Source of the DNA: Candidatus Saccharimonadota bacterium
Lineage (GTDB): Bacteria; Patescibacteriota; Saccharimonadia; Saccharimonadales; Saccharimonadaceae
Direction of reading: 5' to 3'
DNA: 5,609 bases
Assembly (NCBI GenBank): GCA_030527565.1
Contig: JAUNAO010000038.1
Coordinates: 1 to 5,609, forward strand
Shown: positions 5,021-5,609 of the stretch, piece by piece
Position numbering within the stretch: the stretch's first letter is position 1
How the letters are laid out: every line of letters begins with the position of its first letter
Made by a program: the position numbers and the translations under genes
Notes under the pieces: model-generated
Database searches by the model: none
The model's input: only the letters and a program-made list of their open reading frames with translations
Told to the model about the DNA's origin: nothing

Positions 5021-5609
5021 TTCACTTTCACCGAAGCAATCGACTTCCGGAGAACATTAATCGACTTTTGTAAAGCAATTCCCTCAGATTCCGAAATTTT
5101 AAGATCAAGTCTCCGAATTACCCCCGCCCGACCAACCACCGACGGAAAACCGAAACACGTCCCCGAAAAATTATCATACGACGAAACCGACATCACTCGC
5201 ATCTCATCATTCAAAATACAATTCAAAATCTGCGCCACACAAGTCGCAATCCCGTAATAAGTCGCACCCTTCTTGTTGATAATTTCATAAGCTTCATTCC
5301 TCACAAAATCCGAAATTCCATGCAAGGTATCCGCCGGCAAAAGTTCCGCAATTTTCGCCCCGCCAATATCCGCCAGCGACCACAACGTTACTTCCGAATC
5401 GCCATGTTCGCCAATCTGATAAGCGTGTACCGACTTCGGGTTCACATTCAAATATCCTGCAATCCGCGTTCGCAGTCGCGCCGAATCGAGCACCGTCCCC
5501 GACCCAATCACTCGCTCATACGGTAACCCCGAAAACTTCCACGTAAAATACGTCAAAACATCCATCGGGTTCGAAACAACAAGAAAAATCCCATCAAACC
5601 CACTCGCCA
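5017..5609 (-). CDS. ldh: L-lactate dehydrogenase (partial, N-terminal part outside window)
   Basis: NAD-dependent L-lactate dehydrogenase: pyruvate + NADH to L-lactate + NAD+, the NADH-recycling end step of homolactic fermentation, in the cytoplasm. The frame stays open to the window edge and reads GFDGIFLVVSNPMDVLTY, so the ATG at 5565 is internal and the NAD-binding first half is missing. Visible active-site residues in standard LDH numbering: Asp168 and Arg171 in LDSARLR (codons 5485-5487 and 5476-5478), catalytic His195 in IGEHGDSE (5404-5406), and the Thr246 motif KKGATYYGIA (5260-5262). Arg173 (5470-5472) and His188 (5425-5427), which bind fructose-1,6-bisphosphate in Bacillus LDH, are both kept, so allosteric activation by this sugar phosphate is likely. 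Arg171 and GEHGDSE favour LDH over malate dehydrogenase, but substrate-loop residue 102, which would settle it, lies outside the window. The TGA stop overlaps the GTG start of the DUF2207 gene. Confidence 0.94.
   Translation of the reverse strand, partial: ASGFDGIFLVVSNPMDVLTYFTWKFSGLPYERVIGSGTVLDSARLRTRIAGYLNVNPKSVHAYQIGEHGDSEVTLWSLADIGGAKIAELLPADTLHGISDFVRNEAYEIINKKGATYYGIATCVAQILNCILNDEMRVMSVSSYDNFSGTCFGFPSVVGRAGVIRRLDLKISESEGIALQKSINVLRKSIASVKVK
5028..5032 (-). promoter_or_regulatory. Ribosome binding site of the DUF2207 gene, inside ldh
   Basis: GGTGA on the minus strand can pair with the UCACC of the 16S rRNA 3' end. It lies 7 bases before GTG (5020) and 10 before ATG (5017), so it slightly favours the GTG. 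It is embedded in the last codons of ldh, as expected for coupled genes. Confidence 0.45.

Noticed and set aside
5320..5526. Plus-strand 68-codon frame downstream of the antisense promoter, considered as its possible gene
   Set aside because: It starts more than 300 bases after the predicted transcript start, lies opposite the LDH active site and gives an Arg-rich product with no recognisable domain.

Overview
The window looks like a piece of a small-genome, fermentative bacterium, most likely a Candidatus Saccharibacteria (TM7)/Patescibacteria relative. This rests on the mix of genes: a DUF2207 membrane protein with a glycine-rich tail, a lysine-rich-tailed MIP channel, a proline-rich protein with one C-terminal membrane helix, and a Bacillus-type L-lactate dehydrogenase. 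TGA ends the lactate dehydrogenase exactly where the family ends, so UGA is a stop codon here, which argues against the SR1/Gracilibacteria code. The taxonomic call is inference from gene content only.

Layout: one plus-strand gene (18-950, aquaporin/MIP-like channel) converges on four minus-strand genes. Between the converging ends lies a 115-bp inverted-repeat element (about 960-1074) that probably serves as a bidirectional terminator but holds more internal hairpins than a simple terminator. Reading in the direction of transcription, the minus strand holds ldh (5609 to 5017, 5' end outside the window), a DUF2207 membrane protein (5020 to 3098, overlapping the ldh stop by 4 bp), a proline-rich tail-anchored-like protein (3026 to 2532, own AT-rich promoter) and metG (2495 to 1083, own promoter placed so that transcription should begin at the ATG).

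Functionally the genes are a mix: central fermentation (ldh), translation (metG) and cell-envelope proteins (MIP channel, DUF2207, proline-rich protein). Only ldh and the DUF2207 gene show signs of forming an operon. No tRNA, rRNA, CRISPR array, insertion sequence or phage gene was seen. The most unexpected signals are non-coding: a perfect consensus sigma-70 promoter (TTGACA, 17 bp, TATAAT, with extended -10 TG) on the plus strand, antisense to the start of the DUF2207 gene and pointing into ldh; the multi-helix element between the converging genes; and a leaderless-type promoter for metG. I did not find a clear new multi-gene system.
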